Shown here piece after piece: positions 51,907-62,098 of a DNA stretch of 64,000 nucleotides. Below the pieces are notes generated by a model. That model worked only from the letters and a program-made list of their open reading frames with translations. It did not search any database and was not told the DNA's origin. The stretch is from positions 310,001-374,000 of the forward strand of contig CBDCER010000003.1 of NCBI GenBank assembly GCA_965215855.1, read 5' to 3'. Position 1 is the first letter of the stretch, and each line of letters starts with the position of its first letter. A program made the translations under genes and the position numbers. Source of the stretch: J027 sp965215855. Lineage in GTDB: Bacteria; Chloroflexota; Anaerolineae; Aggregatilineales; J027.

Positions 51907-52674
51907 ATGGCTCATGGCACGCAGACCCAGACTGCGTTATCCGCGGCATGGCCGGCCTATGTCGAACAACTCCAGCGCCAACTGGAAACACTACAGTTAC
52001 CCGCACCAGCGCCCAACCAACCCTCAATTCAGATCATGCCTGCCTTGCAAGACCCCTGGACGCAGCAGGGAAGCCTGACGCCCATCGCCCAGGCGTATGT
52101 GGGTTCTATCACGGCCAACGGCGAAGCTTTTGTATTTGGCGCAGCCCTTGACCGCCACCAACTGGTCTACCTGGACTATGCTGGGCCGGTGGAAACCGTC
52201 AAGACCATCCGCAGCCAGTTGGTCAGCCAGGGCCGCGCCTGTTATCTCAACCCACCGCAGGGCGACACGATCATGTTGTGGCCGGATAGTAAACAATCCC
52301 TGGATATCCAGCACAAGAAAATCGCCTATGGGTTGGTGCATTGCATCCTGACGCATCGTAGTATCCGCCAACCGCTGTATGACGAACTGAGTAGCACCTA
52401 CCTGATCTTCGCCGACAAAGCCCAGGCTACGGCCCGACTGGGGATGCACATTCACCACCTGCTGCAAATTCCCGTGCGTCGGCCCTGGTATCCCTATCTG
52501 GTTCAGCAAGGTCGTTTTGAAGGGTTAATCGCACCCTGCGAAAGTTATGGTGGTATCCAACTCTTCCGCATCACGCTGGATCGCCAACGCTGGACGACCG
52601 TGATCCAACGGGGTTTGCAACGCGGCACTTTACAGTTAATAGAAGGAGACGAACATGGCCCGCCTACAGGCTGA
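51907..52674 (+). CDS. Hypothetical protein upstream of the methyltransferase-helicase gene
   Basis: A 255-residue protein; ATG at 51907 (51904 is also possible) preceded by AGGAGG. Residues ~60-110 are strand-rich (AYVGSITANGEAFVFGAAL) and the rest alpha/beta (KKIAYGLVHCILTHRSIRQP, STYLIFADKAQATARLGMHI). Its end overlaps the next gene by 20 nt, indicating coupling. No family is recognised. Its close linkage to the helicase gene suggests a joint role. Confidence 0.6.
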   Translation: MAHGTQTQTALSAAWPAYVEQLQRQLETLQLPAPAPNQPSIQIMPALQDPWTQQGSLTPIAQAYVGSITANGEAFVFGAALDRHQLVYLDYAGPVETVKTIRSQLVSQGRACYLNPPQGDTIMLWPDSKQSLDIQHKKIAYGLVHCILTHRSIRQPLYDELSSTYLIFADKAQATARLGMHIHHLLQIPVRRPWYPYLVQQGRFEGLIAPCESYGGIQLFRITLDRQRWTTVIQRGLQRGTLQLIEGDEHGPPTG

Positions 52675-54865
52675 CCTCAAAGCCGGTTATTACCCATTGT
52701 CCGACGAACATTTACTCTTAATCGCGTCGTTATTCGCGCCTGGCCAAGGCAAGCTGCTGGATCCGTGTGCCGGGGAAGGTGTGGCTTTGACCTATCTGGC
52801 CGACGCCTGGAGTCTGACGCCCTACGCCAATGAACTCAACCACGAGCGGGCACACGCCTGCCGGGAACGCTGTGGGCCACTCCAGGCGGTGCAAGGAGAT
52901 TTGCGTGAACTGCGAACCTCGCACAATGCCTTCAGCATCATTTACTGCAATCCACCTTATTCGCAGGATACCACCGCCGACCGCGCTGACCGGCGCACCG
53001 AGCTGGCGTTGATGAAAGCCAGTTGGAAGTGGTTGCAACCGGGTGGATTCATGGTCTGGGTCGTGTATGACTACCATCTGGCCCGCAACCCGCACGCCCT
53101 GGAGTTTCTGGCCTTGCGAAGCATCCAGACCGATGTCTACCGCTTGCCAGGTTTGCATCTCAACCACTACCGCCAGATCGTTGTAGTCGCCCAGAAACGT
53201 CCCAACGGTCAGGCCGCACCGGACGATTTAGAGCCGGTGATCCAGGCTCTTGAGGCGCAGGCCGAAAATCCACCTCTATTGGAGCAACAGCCCGAACCGC
53301 GTTACCAGTTGCCCGCACCACCGCGGACCCACCAGTTTCGTTTTGCGCCAGCCCGGTTGACGCCAGACTTTGCGCTGGCAGCCGTGCAGGCGGGTGGCGT
53401 CCAGCATAGCAATCGTTTCCAGTCCCTCATCGCACCACCGCCGTCGGAAACCCTGGAACGACCTATCACCCTGCCCAAAGCGGCCCAACTCCTGATGTTG
53501 ATGGTATCCGGTTTCACCAATGGTTTGGTTCTGACCCAACCGGATGGGCGGCAGGTGATGGTACGCGGTACGATCCAACAGATGCGAACCCAGACTGCTG
53601 ATGAAGAAGTTCTGGCGGAGGATAGTAGCCGTGTGGTGGGGCGTAAACAGACCTTCATCACCCGTCCCCAATCTACCGTAGCCTTGTTAGATGCCGAGGG
53701 TCGGGTGGCATTGCTCGACGATGAAGCGTCTATCGTAGACTTTGTGGAAACCCACCGCGAGATCCTCTTTGATTACGTCAAGACCCACCATGCGCCGTTG
53801 TATACCTTCGACTACGCCGGTCTGCGGCCTTTGCTGGATGCTATCCGGTTGCCACTCCAGGACGAACAGACGGGCCTGACCGAACTCCAGCCTTTGTATA
53901 CCACCCAACGCCACATCATCGCCGCCGCCTACACTGCCTTGCAACACCGTGACCGGGTACTGGTGGCCGGGGAACCGGGCATTGGTAAGACTGCGATGGG
54001 TGCTGCATTGGCGGCAGCCGTGGGACAGGACTGCCAGCCAGGTCAGGTAACCATCGTGATGGCCCCACCGCAGTTGACGCAGAAGTGGCAGCGTGAGATT
54101 GAGCGTATGCACGGCTTACCAGCCCGCTACACCGCGATCTTGAAGCGGGTTGACGATGTGCGAGCTTTTATGGATCGGGCGGCGCGTTACCCCGACACCC
54201 TGCACATTGGCATCATCTCGCGTGAGATGGCGAAGTTGGGAAGTGGTTGGCAACATGCCCTGCACTGGCGACGCCAGCACTATGCCTTGTGGCCTGCGGG
54301 TGAAGATCCACCAGATATCTTAGCCGGACAGTCTCGCATCACAACCACTTATCTCCCTTGTTGTCCAACCTGTGGGGCTGTGGCCCTGAATAAACCAGGA
54401 GGGGAGCCTTACACACCGACCTATTTTGGTTATGATCCCCAGACCGGCACCTATGACCGTCGTCGCGGTAGTCGCAGCCAACATCATTGCCGGGCCTGTG
54501 GTGGCGCTTTGTACCAGGTGGTTCGCATGAACGGCAGTCGCCCACGGCCAGGCGAGAAATACCCACGCCGCAATCCACGGATGGCACTGGCGGAGTACAT
54601 CGCCCGTGTCTTTCCGGGGCGGGTGGCGCTCTACCTCGCCGATGAGGTGCATGAGTTGAAGTCAATTGCCAGCGACCAGGGTCGGGCCATGACCCATCTG
54701 GTCAATGCTGCCGACAAGAGTGTGGGGTTGACGGGCACGTTGTATGGGGGCGTGGCCTCCTCATTGTACCTGTTGCTGTTTATGTTCTCGCGCCATATCC
54801 GCACGCAGTATCCCTTCGGGGCGGGTGGCTTGAGTACGTTCATCAATGATATGGGGGTATTGGAG
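52655..54865 (+). CDS. DNA methyltransferase-helicase, exon 1 (N6-Ade MTase + helicase domain 1)
   Basis: Exon 1 encodes 737 residues. Residues 30-110 hold a class I SAM-methyltransferase: LDPCAGEGVALTYL (SAM site) and CNPPYS (catalytic motif IV of N6-adenine enzymes, DUF6094-like). Residues ~430-700 form helicase domain 1: GEPGIGKTAMGAAL (motif I), MAPPQLTQKWQREI (Ia), LADEVHELKS (DEAH-type II) and GLTGTLYGG (III). A CxxC...CxxC zinc pair (CCPTCG, HCRACGG) lies within. AAGGAG precedes the ATG. The frame runs to a stop at 54886, but a group II intron starts with GTGCG at 54866, so the real coding part ends at the GAG codon 54863-54865. Joined to 57316-58159 and 60589-61106 the product is 1190 residues. 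Confidence 0.85.
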
Positions 54866-57315
54866 GTGCGCCGCATGGCGGCATGAGTGATTGCATTCGA
54901 AATGCCACAGGTTGAGAGAAATACCTGTGAGGTCAACCAACTTACCTTAAGGGGAAACCCGGCGGGGAACATAGCATGTTGGTAAAGGGGTTAACTGGGA
55001 AGCTGTGTACCAGAGTAGGATCCCAAGACCTGAGTGATATGGTCAAAGCTATACTGCCTGAAGTCTAGTAGCGAGTTTGAGACACGCCTTCACTTGACAC
55101 ACCACAGCCGAGGTCAAGTTCTGGCAACAACAACTATCTTCCAGGAGTTGTGAAACTCTCTTGCCAGAAACAATGGTCAGTGAGACCTATCAAGCTACGA
55201 ACGGACGCACCTAAGTCACTCTAGAAACGTCACTTATGACCGTACTGCGGGATCGCCTACGGGACGCGAGTCCTATGGCGACGGAGACCCCATAGTAGTC
55301 GTGGGAGTAACGCCCCACCAGGGAAGCTGGGAAAGCCAGCTACAGGGCGAAGGGGGTCAGGAACTATTTAACTTGGAAAAAGGAAAAAGAAAGGTATGCG
55401 AATGCAGAACGCCAATCAAATCCTCCAAGCTATTCGTAAGTTGGGAGAAAAACGAATACCGCTAACCCGTGTGTATCGCAATTTATACAGTGAAGACCTG
55501 TATCTCGCTGCATATGCCAAGATTTATAGCAATCGAGGCGCGATGACACCGGGCGTCGATAAGACGGACACGGTAGACGGTATGAGCCTGGAGCGAATTC
55601 AGAACATCATTGAATTACTACGCCATGAACAATATCGCTTCAAACCGGTTCGTCGCAAGGAAATCGCAAAGAAATCAGGACACGGTAGACGAAAACTCGG
55701 AATGCCGACCTTCAATGACAAGATCGTGCAAGAAGTCATACGCATGATGCTAGAAGCCTACTATGAGCCACGCTTCCGAGATAGCTCACACGGCTACCGA
55801 CCCGGACGCGGCTGTCATACTGCGCTTCAACGCATTAAGCAAAGTTTTCGTGCATCGACCTGGTTTATCGAAGGCGACATCAAAGGCTGTTTTGACAATA
55901 TCGACCATGATGTACTTATGAGCATTCTCAAACGAGATATTCAGGATGGGCGCTTGCTTAACCTCATACAAATGAGCCTGACAGCAGGCGTTATGGAAAA
56001 CTGGCAGTATCATCGGACTTATAGTGGTACGCCACAGGGTGGAATTCTCAGTCCATTGTTGAGCAATATCTACTTGAATGAACTGGATACCTACATTGAA
56101 GATGTTCTCATTCCTCAGTACACACGAGGGAAGCGGCGTGCCGCTAATCTAGAATACCAAAGATTGCAATACGCAATCACGCAAGCTCGTAATGACGGAG
56201 ATATTGCAAAAACAGAAGACTTGCGTCGCCAACAACGTACTATGTCATCCCGGGATACCCACGATCCAAACTTCCGACGACTACGCTACATCCGCTATGC
56301 TGATGACTTCATCTTGAGTTTCATCGGCACGAAAGCAGAAGCATCGCAGATCAAGGAAGCAATCAGGACATTTCTGCGTGATTACCTGAAGTTGGAGATG
56401 AGTGAAGAGAAAACGCTCATTACTCACGCTCGGACGGAAAAAGCCCGGTTTCTAGGGTACGCCATCAGTATCTATCATGCAGATGACAAGATGACACGTG
56501 ACACAAGACCACATCATGCCAAAAGGCGTAGTGCCAACGGTAAGGTGCGTCTTGGCATACCCTTTGGACTGACACAGAAGGTTGCATCACGCTACATAAA
56601 AAAGGATAAAATCGTTGTGGATGCAGCCATGCTCCATTTCTCCGATGCACACATCATTGACAACTATCAATCACGTTTCCGAGGATTGGCAGAATACTAC
56701 AAGTACGCTGTAGACCGTCACCAACTAGGCTATGTCAAGTATGTGATGCAAACAGCACTGGTTAAAACCCTGGCAGAAAAATACAAAACAAGCGTTCCTA
56801 AAATCTATCGCAGCTATCGCAATAAGATTGAAGTCGATGGGCGTGAGTATGTAGTTCTGCAAGTGGAAGTGCCAACCGAGAAGGGAAGTCGCTTGATACA
56901 TTGGGGCGGCATCCCGCTACGAACCGTTAAGGTCGGTACAGGACGACTTAACGATCAAAGATTTGTGTCCTACGAATACCGCTCAGACCTTGTTCAGAGA
57001 CTACAAGCAAACAAATGTGAACTATGCGGTTCAACACAAAACTGCGAAGTACACCATGTTCGCAAGTTAAAAGATCTGAAACAGCGATGGGCAGGACGCC
57101 GAACCAAACCAAAATGGGTCGAACGAATGATTGCCATGCGACGCAAGACATTAGTTGTCTGTCATGACTGTCATCGCAAAATCCATAATGGTCACCCAAC
57201 TCCCAACAAAAACGAATAAGTTCTAGAGAGCCGTGTGCCGTGAAAGTGGCAAGCACGGTTCGGTGGGGGGCTGTTGGAAAAGTACCCTGAGAGGTAACTC
57301 GCCAGCAGCCTACCC
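54866..57315 (+). mobile_element. Group II intron 1 (IEP-encoding) in the MTase-helicase gene
   Basis: 5' end GTGCGCCGCATGGCGGCATG at 54866, a perfect GUGYG start. The ribozyme 5' part (54866-55395) matches that of intron 2 over long stretches. A 34-nt domain V (57228-57261: GAGCCGTGTG ... GAAA ... CACGGTTC) and a domain VI hairpin follow the reverse-transcriptase gene. The 3' end is placed at 57315 (…CCTACCC) because exon 2 is then in frame with exon 1, though this is not a canonical AY end. The intron has its own protein and looks mobile. Confidence 0.85.
55396..57219 (+). CDS. Group II intron reverse transcriptase/maturase 1 with HNH endonuclease
   Basis: A 607-residue protein: RT fingers and palm (PRFRDSSHGYRPGRGCHTAL; GIL SPLL SNIYLNE; YIRYADDFILSF with the YADD active site), maturase X domain (KSRFRGLAEYYKYAVDRHQ-like) and a C-terminal HNH endonuclease with zinc Cys pairs (CELCGSTQNCEVHHV; CHDCHRKIHNG). 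It assists splicing and target-primed retrohoming. All key residues are present. ATG at 55396 within a purine-rich ribosome binding site. Confidence 0.93.
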   Translation: MRMQNANQILQAIRKLGEKRIPLTRVYRNLYSEDLYLAAYAKIYSNRGAMTPGVDKTDTVDGMSLERIQNIIELLRHEQYRFKPVRRKEIAKKSGHGRRKLGMPTFNDKIVQEVIRMMLEAYYEPRFRDSSHGYRPGRGCHTALQRIKQSFRASTWFIEGDIKGCFDNIDHDVLMSILKRDIQDGRLLNLIQMSLTAGVMENWQYHRTYSGTPQGGILSPLLSNIYLNELDTYIEDVLIPQYTRGKRRAANLEYQRLQYAITQARNDGDIAKTEDLRRQQRTMSSRDTHDPNFRRLRYIRYADDFILSFIGTKAEASQIKEAIRTFLRDYLKLEMSEEKTLITHARTEKARFLGYAISIYHADDKMTRDTRPHHAKRRSANGKVRLGIPFGLTQKVASRYIKKDKIVVDAAMLHFSDAHIIDNYQSRFRGLAEYYKYAVDRHQLGYVKYVMQTALVKTLAEKYKTSVPKIYRSYRNKIEVDGREYVVLQVEVPTEKGSRLIHWGGIPLRTVKVGTGRLNDQRFVSYEYRSDLVQRLQANKCELCGSTQNCEVHHVRKLKDLKQRWAGRRTKPKWVERMIAMRRKTLVVCHDCHRKIHNGHPTPNKNE

Positions 57316-58159
57316 GACGAAGTCATCGAAGACCGCCCCCAATATGCCAATGGGGTTTACACTGGCACCAAACGCTACGAACGCGGGGCCAAAGAAAGTC
57401 CGGGGTGTTCACCACGCCTGGTGGTGGAGACGTTGCCGGTAGCAGTTTTCGCGGGCTTGCAGGACATTGGGCTGGATATGCCCGCGTTGGTCGAGACACC
57501 GGTCGCGGTGCAACCGGACGCTGGTCTGGCAGCGGCTTACCGGGCCGGGGAAGCCCAACTCAAGGACTACTTGCTGGGCTTGCGTTATGAGGGCAAGGTC
57601 TGGACGTTCATGGGCGCGTATTTACAGGCCTTGATGAACTACCCTGACGCGGCAGCCCAACCTTATCCAGTGGTTCACAAAGAGGACGACCATCTGGTCT
57701 GGACATTTCCAGGCCTGGGTGCAGACCGCATCGCCCCTAAAGAACAAGCCTTGCTCGACATCGTGCGTGAGGAGTTGGCTGAAGGACGCAATGTGGCAGT
57801 CTTTGTGCGCCAGAGTGGGAAACGTGATATCCAGCGGCGACTGGCGGGGTTGATCCGTGAGCATGTGCCAGGGGCCAACCCGACCATCATCTATGGCGGC
57901 AACCGCAGTGCAGCGGTGGTTGACGATGGAATTCCATCAGCCTCCGTGCCAACCGACAAACGTGAAGCGGCCATCCAACAGGTGTTGGAACACGGGCACA
58001 ATGTGTTGGTGTGTAACCCACTTCTGATTCAAACTGGGTTGGATTTGCTGCAATTTCCTTCGCTTGTATTTTTCGAAATCTTGTTCAGTTTGTATCCGGT
58101 TGACCAGGCCTCGCGGCGGCATTGGCGGGTCATCCAACGCCGTGAATGTAGGACGTTCT
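57316..58159 (+). CDS. Methyltransferase-helicase, exon 2 (helicase domain 2)
   Basis: Reads D-E-V-I-E-D-R-P-Q-Y directly in frame after the GAG end of exon 1. It carries helicase motif IV-like VAVFVRQSGKRDIQRRL, motif V HNVLVCNPLLIQTGLDLLQF, and motif VI VDQASRRHWRVIQRREC near its end, where the first base of a codon is left over (58159). Followed in the DNA by intron 2. Confidence 0.85.
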
Positions 58160-60588
58160 GTGCGCCGTACGGCGGCATGTTAGATCGTGTTTAGAAACAC
58201 CGCAGGTTGAAGGAAACTACCTGTGAGGTCAGCCAACCTACCTGAGTGGGAAACCATAAGGGGAAAATAGCATGTTGGCAAAGGGGTGAACTGCGAAGTC
58301 GTTTAGCAGAGTTTGCAGCCCCAAGACCTGAATGTATGGGCAAAGCTGAATTGCTTGAAATCTAGTAGCGAGTTGGAGATGCGGCTTCCCTTGACACAAC
58401 GACTGAAGTCAAGCCTCAGAGACAGCATTTTAGTAGAACGGAAATGCGAAACCTTCTCTCTGAGAACGGGGTTAATGAAACCTCTCAAGCTACGAACGGA
58501 TGCCCTAATCATTCTGAACGTCTAGCATGACTGTACTGCGGGATTGCCTAAAAGCCGCGAGGCTCATGGCAACGGAAACCCCATAGTAGTCGTGGGAGTA
58601 ACGTCCCACCACGGCAGTTGGGTAATGCCAACTACAGGGCGAAGGGGGTTAGGAATTCAAGCTGAAAGTTTTTGAAAGGTATGCGAAATGCAAACAGCTC
58701 AACAAATACTCACAGCTATACGCAAATTGGGAGAAAAGGGTATACCCCTGACGCGGGTATATCGAAGCCTTTACAGTGAGGACTTGTTCCTGACTGCCTA
58801 CAGCCATTTGTACAGTAAATCAGGCGCAATGACACCTGGAACATCACCCGATACCGTCGATGGAATGAGTATGGAACGTATTCACGCTATCATTGAAGCT
58901 CTACGCTATGAACGCTTCCATTTTCAGCCAGTGCGGCGGACATATATCGACAAACCCAAAGGTGGCAAGCGCCCGCTCGGTATCCCGAATTTCAGTGACA
59001 AGCTTGTGCAGGAAGCACTCCGTATGCTCTTGGAAGCCTATTATGAACCACGTTTCTGCGAGAGTTCACATGGTTTTCGGCCTAAACGGGGCTGTCATAC
59101 AGCATTAAAGCGCATCAAACAGAAGTTTCCGGGAACGGTATGGTTCATAGAAGGCGACATCAGTGCGTGTTTCGATAACATTAATCACGACATCTTGCTG
59201 GCAATACTAGCCCGCGACATTCATGATGGACGCATATTGGAACTAGTGCGACGTTGCCTGAAGGCAGGTGTGTTAGAAGATTGGCAATACCATAAAACTT
59301 ACAGTGGTACACCCCAGGGCGGCGTTATTAGCCCGCTACTCGCCAACATTTACCTGCATGAACTGGATACTTTCGTCGAGGATATTCTTATTCCTCAATA
59401 CACAAAGGGCAAAATGCGGGCAAGTAACCCCGATTACCGACGGATACGGCATCAATTGGCTAGGGCACGCCAACAGCAGAGTAGCCAGGTGCGTGACCTT
59501 CAATCCCAACTCCGTGAACTTCCATCGGGCGATCCCCAAGACCCAAATTATCGCCGCCTAAAATATGTGCGCTATGCCGATGATTTCCTGCTCGGTTTCT
59601 TGGGCAGTAAAGCAGAAGCAGAAGCGATTAAAGCGGCAATTGCGGATTTTCTACGCGATCAATTAGGCTTGGAACTAAACACCGCTAAAACCTTGATTAC
59701 ACATGCACGTACCCAGCAAGCCCATTTTCTGAATTATGCCATTAGCACTCAGCATGAGAACTCTAAAATGACCCGAAACAGCAAGGGTTATAGAGTGAGA
59801 AGTGCGAATGGGAACATTCGGCTTGGGCTGCCGCAAGGACTGATTCAACAAAAGGCTAAACGGTATCTGCGCGATGGCAAAATCATTGGTGATGGGACTT
59901 TGCTCCATTACTCAGATGCCCATATCATCGAAACATATCAACAACGTTTTCGAGGTATAGCCGAATACTACAAATATGCGACTGACCGAAGCCAATTGAG
60001 TTATTTGCAGTATATGATGCAAGTTTCATTGGTGAAAACCCTCGCCAGTAAGTTCAAACTCTCGGCGAAACAAATCTATCGGAAGTATACAGGTCGTAAA
60101 ATCGTTGCTCAACATAACTATCGGACACTTCAAGTGGAAGTTCCTATTCGTGATGGAACGCGCCTGATTTATTGGGGCGCAATTTCCTTGCGGGTCGTTC
60201 CGATTGGAATGAAAACGATTGAAGACCAACCGAAGTTTGAAGGGGCGTTGGCTAAAACTGACCTCATTCAGCGATTGCAAGCGGACGAATGTGAGCTATG
60301 TGGTTCCACCATAGATGTGGAAGTCCATCATATCCGTAAGCTGGCAGACCTGAAAAGGCGTTGGGCAGGACGCAAAGAAAAACCCGCATGGGTAACCAAG
60401 ATGATTGCCATCCGCCGTAAATCACTAGTGGTATGTCGGCAATGTCATCGGGCTATTCATGCCGGACAAAGCCCCCCCAATTTGCATGAATGAATTCTGG
60501 AGAGCCGTGTGATGTGAAAGCATCAAGCACGGTTCGGAGAGGGGCGGATAGAAAAGTATCATCACGATAACTCGCTAGCCGCCTACTC
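58160..60588 (+). mobile_element. Group II intron 2 (IEP-encoding) in the same gene
   Basis: 5' end GTGCGCCGTACGGCGGCATG at 58160, nearly identical to intron 1. Same 5' ribozyme layout, domain V of 34 nt at 60502-60535 and a domain VI hairpin. The 3' end is placed at 60588 (…CCTACTC), which puts exon 3 in frame (leftover T of exon 2 plus TA). Independent insertion a few hundred codons downstream of intron 1. Confidence 0.85.
58688..60493 (+). CDS. Group II intron reverse transcriptase/maturase 2 with HNH endonuclease
   Basis: A 601-residue homologue of the protein at 55396: RT motifs (PRFCESSHGFRPKRGCHTAL; YVRYADDFLLGF), X domain (QQRFRGIAEYYKYATDRSQL) and HNH/zinc end (CELCGSTIDVEVHHI; CRQCHRAIHAG). 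Intact. Differences from the first copy run through the whole length, so the two introns diverged before insertion or were acquired separately. Confidence 0.93.
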   Translation: MQTAQQILTAIRKLGEKGIPLTRVYRSLYSEDLFLTAYSHLYSKSGAMTPGTSPDTVDGMSMERIHAIIEALRYERFHFQPVRRTYIDKPKGGKRPLGIPNFSDKLVQEALRMLLEAYYEPRFCESSHGFRPKRGCHTALKRIKQKFPGTVWFIEGDISACFDNINHDILLAILARDIHDGRILELVRRCLKAGVLEDWQYHKTYSGTPQGGVISPLLANIYLHELDTFVEDILIPQYTKGKMRASNPDYRRIRHQLARARQQQSSQVRDLQSQLRELPSGDPQDPNYRRLKYVRYADDFLLGFLGSKAEAEAIKAAIADFLRDQLGLELNTAKTLITHARTQQAHFLNYAISTQHENSKMTRNSKGYRVRSANGNIRLGLPQGLIQQKAKRYLRDGKIIGDGTLLHYSDAHIIETYQQRFRGIAEYYKYATDRSQLSYLQYMMQVSLVKTLASKFKLSAKQIYRKYTGRKIVAQHNYRTLQVEVPIRDGTRLIYWGAISLRVVPIGMKTIEDQPKFEGALAKTDLIQRLQADECELCGSTIDVEVHHIRKLADLKRRWAGRKEKPAWVTKMIAIRRKSLVVCRQCHRAIHAGQSPPNLHE

Positions 60589-61106
60589 TACATCTGTACT
60601 ATCAGGATACGATGGAGCAGCAAGCCTTGGAACTACTGGCTCGCAAACGCGAGGCCGCCCAAATTCTGTATGGTGACTTAAGCGCCCGTGGCCTGGCGGC
60701 TCTGACCGGTGAAGGTGGCATTGCCAACGACCTTGTCAAAGCGTTGGAACAGGCCATCTGCCAGACTGACTCCTATCTGACGACACCAGATGAGCAGGTC
60801 GATTTGCATGACCTGTTTGCCCAGACCGCACTGGCCCACTATGAAAGCCCCTGGACGCTGGCGGTAGCTGCTGAAGGTGTGCAACGCCCGGCAGAGATAC
60901 GACCTGTTATGCCAGAGCCAGAACCGGTGCTGGTACCCGTCGAACCCCCGCAACCAGTACCTCTGTTACGTCGTTTTCCGGCGGCAATCCCGCTCCCACC
61001 TCGACCATCTACGCGCAAACGCCGAACCCAATCCGGTGCTGGTATGCCTGAGCCTGCGCGTACTGCCCGCCGGGTAAGGGAGCCAGTCCAACTCAGTTTG
61101 TTTTGA
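60589..61106 (+). CDS. Methyltransferase-helicase, exon 3 (C-terminus)
   Basis: Starts with the second codon half after intron 2: T|TA then CAT CTG TAC TAT CAG, giving HLYYQDTMEQQALELLARKR, which continues the helicase C-terminal helix exactly (the 'yyL..dT.E..al..L..K' pattern seen after motif VI in SNF2-type helicases). The remaining ~120 residues are Pro/Arg-rich and probably disordered, ending QLSLF. If translated alone, ATG 60612 would serve. Confidence 0.8.
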
Positions 61107-61188
61107 TAGCTGGTGTGCCAGTGAGCAACGTGATCCGGCATGCCAGTCTCTTGTTTTTCTCATTATCTATAGTGAAAGGATTCGATCT

Positions 61189-61623
61189 ATGTCCAGCAAG
61201 ACACCCCCTGAAACGGTGATTACCCTGCGGTTACCGAGTACGCGCAGTGGCATCCAGCGGCGTGGTCAGGGCACGCTGCTGATCCAGCGCGGTGATCTGG
61301 CCCATATCCAACAGTTTAGCTACACGGATTGGGATTCGGTTCAGACCATGCTCCGGCAAGCGGAGATGACGCTGACCGGCCTGGAGATTGACCCGCCGGA
61401 GACACCTTCGCCAGCGGTCACATCCGTTGAAAATCCACCGGAGGCTGCATCGCTGGTTTCGACGACCGAAGTGGTCACGGAGCCAGCCTCGACTGGCGAA
61501 ACACAAGCTGACGATGCCGCGCAGTCCCTTGTCACTGACACGAGTGAACCGCCCACACCTAGCAGCCCACTTACTGACGGGTTGTCTGCTGATCCAGCGA
61601 CCCAACAACTGACCATGTTTTAG
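61189..61623 (+). CDS. PRTRC operon gene, E-position protein
   Basis: A 144-residue protein. N-terminal ~65 residues are alpha/beta (TVITLRLPSTRSGIQRRGQG, TDWDSVQTMLRQAEMTLTGL); the rest is a low-complexity Pro/Thr/Ser-rich tail ending TMF. It occupies the place of PRTRC protein E before the PRTRC C gene. I cannot confirm the family from the sequence, so the name rests mainly on position. Confidence 0.5.
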   Translation: MSSKTPPETVITLRLPSTRSGIQRRGQGTLLIQRGDLAHIQQFSYTDWDSVQTMLRQAEMTLTGLEIDPPETPSPAVTSVENPPEAASLVSTTEVVTEPASTGETQADDAAQSLVTDTSEPPTPSSPLTDGLSADPATQQLTMF

Positions 61624-61629
61624 GAGTCT

Positions 61630-61842
61630 ATGATGACTGACCAACAAGCCCCTCAACGAGTATTCAAGATTGGCACGATCCGTATTGTGGCGGATGACAC
61701 GCTGCGTGAGTTGAGCCATGAGGAAGTGCGACAAATGCTGCAAACGACCTATCCCCAGGTCGCCCATGCCACTGTCCGAGAAACCACGACGGAGGATACC
61801 ACTCTGATTGAGTTTGTGCCCAAGCCGGGCCGGAAAGGATAG
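61630..61842 (+). CDS. PRTRC system protein C (ubiquitin-like)
   Basis: A 70-residue protein (ATG 61630 or 61633, AGGAG upstream). FKIGTIRIVADDTLRELSHE, EVRQMLQTTYPQVAHATVRE and TLIEFVPKPGRKG follow the PRTRC C pattern: an N-terminal strand pair, the 'EEVR..L...YP....A.V' helix-strand block and a glycine-rich end. The family is a beta-grasp ubiquitin-like protein of the ParB-related, ThiF-related cassette. The final KG resembles a processable C-terminus. Confidence 0.75.
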   Translation: MMTDQQAPQRVFKIGTIRIVADDTLRELSHEEVRQMLQTTYPQVAHATVRETTTEDTTLIEFVPKPGRKG

Positions 61843-61846
61843 TACG

Positions 61847-62098
61847 ATGACCGCTGTGAATCTCGCGTCCTGTCTGGCCGAGGTTCCGGCGTTTGCTCCA
61901 ATGGGCGTGCAACTGCTACAACAATTGCGCGTCCAGACTGGAGCCTGGTTGCCTGCCACCGGGCTGGACCCGGCTACGGTGGCCGCGGCCACGCTGGAAA
62001 TTCTGGAATACACCCGCCACTGTGCGGTTGCTATTCGTAAGTTACGTACCTTACTGCCAGTGCCTTTAACCCATCCACTTCTGGAGGTGGGACTATGA
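61847..62098 (+). CDS. Small protein between PRTRC C and F genes
   Basis: An 83-residue protein from the ATG at 61847 (GGAAAGG upstream), helical (LASCLAEVPAFAPMGVQLLQ; TVAAATLEILEYTRHCAVAI). Its stop overlaps the next start by four nt. No family is recognised. Confidence 0.55.
   Translation: MTAVNLASCLAEVPAFAPMGVQLLQQLRVQTGAWLPATGLDPATVAAATLEILEYTRHCAVAIRKLRTLLPVPLTHPLLEVGL

Noticed and set aside
54866..54886. Premature stop ending the helicase gene (apparent truncated 743-residue protein)
   Set aside because: The stop lies inside group II intron 1; the gene continues in frame after splicing.
58160..58194. End of the second helicase fragment as a natural C-terminus
   Set aside because: GTGCG marks the start of intron 2; exon 3 continues the helicase fold.
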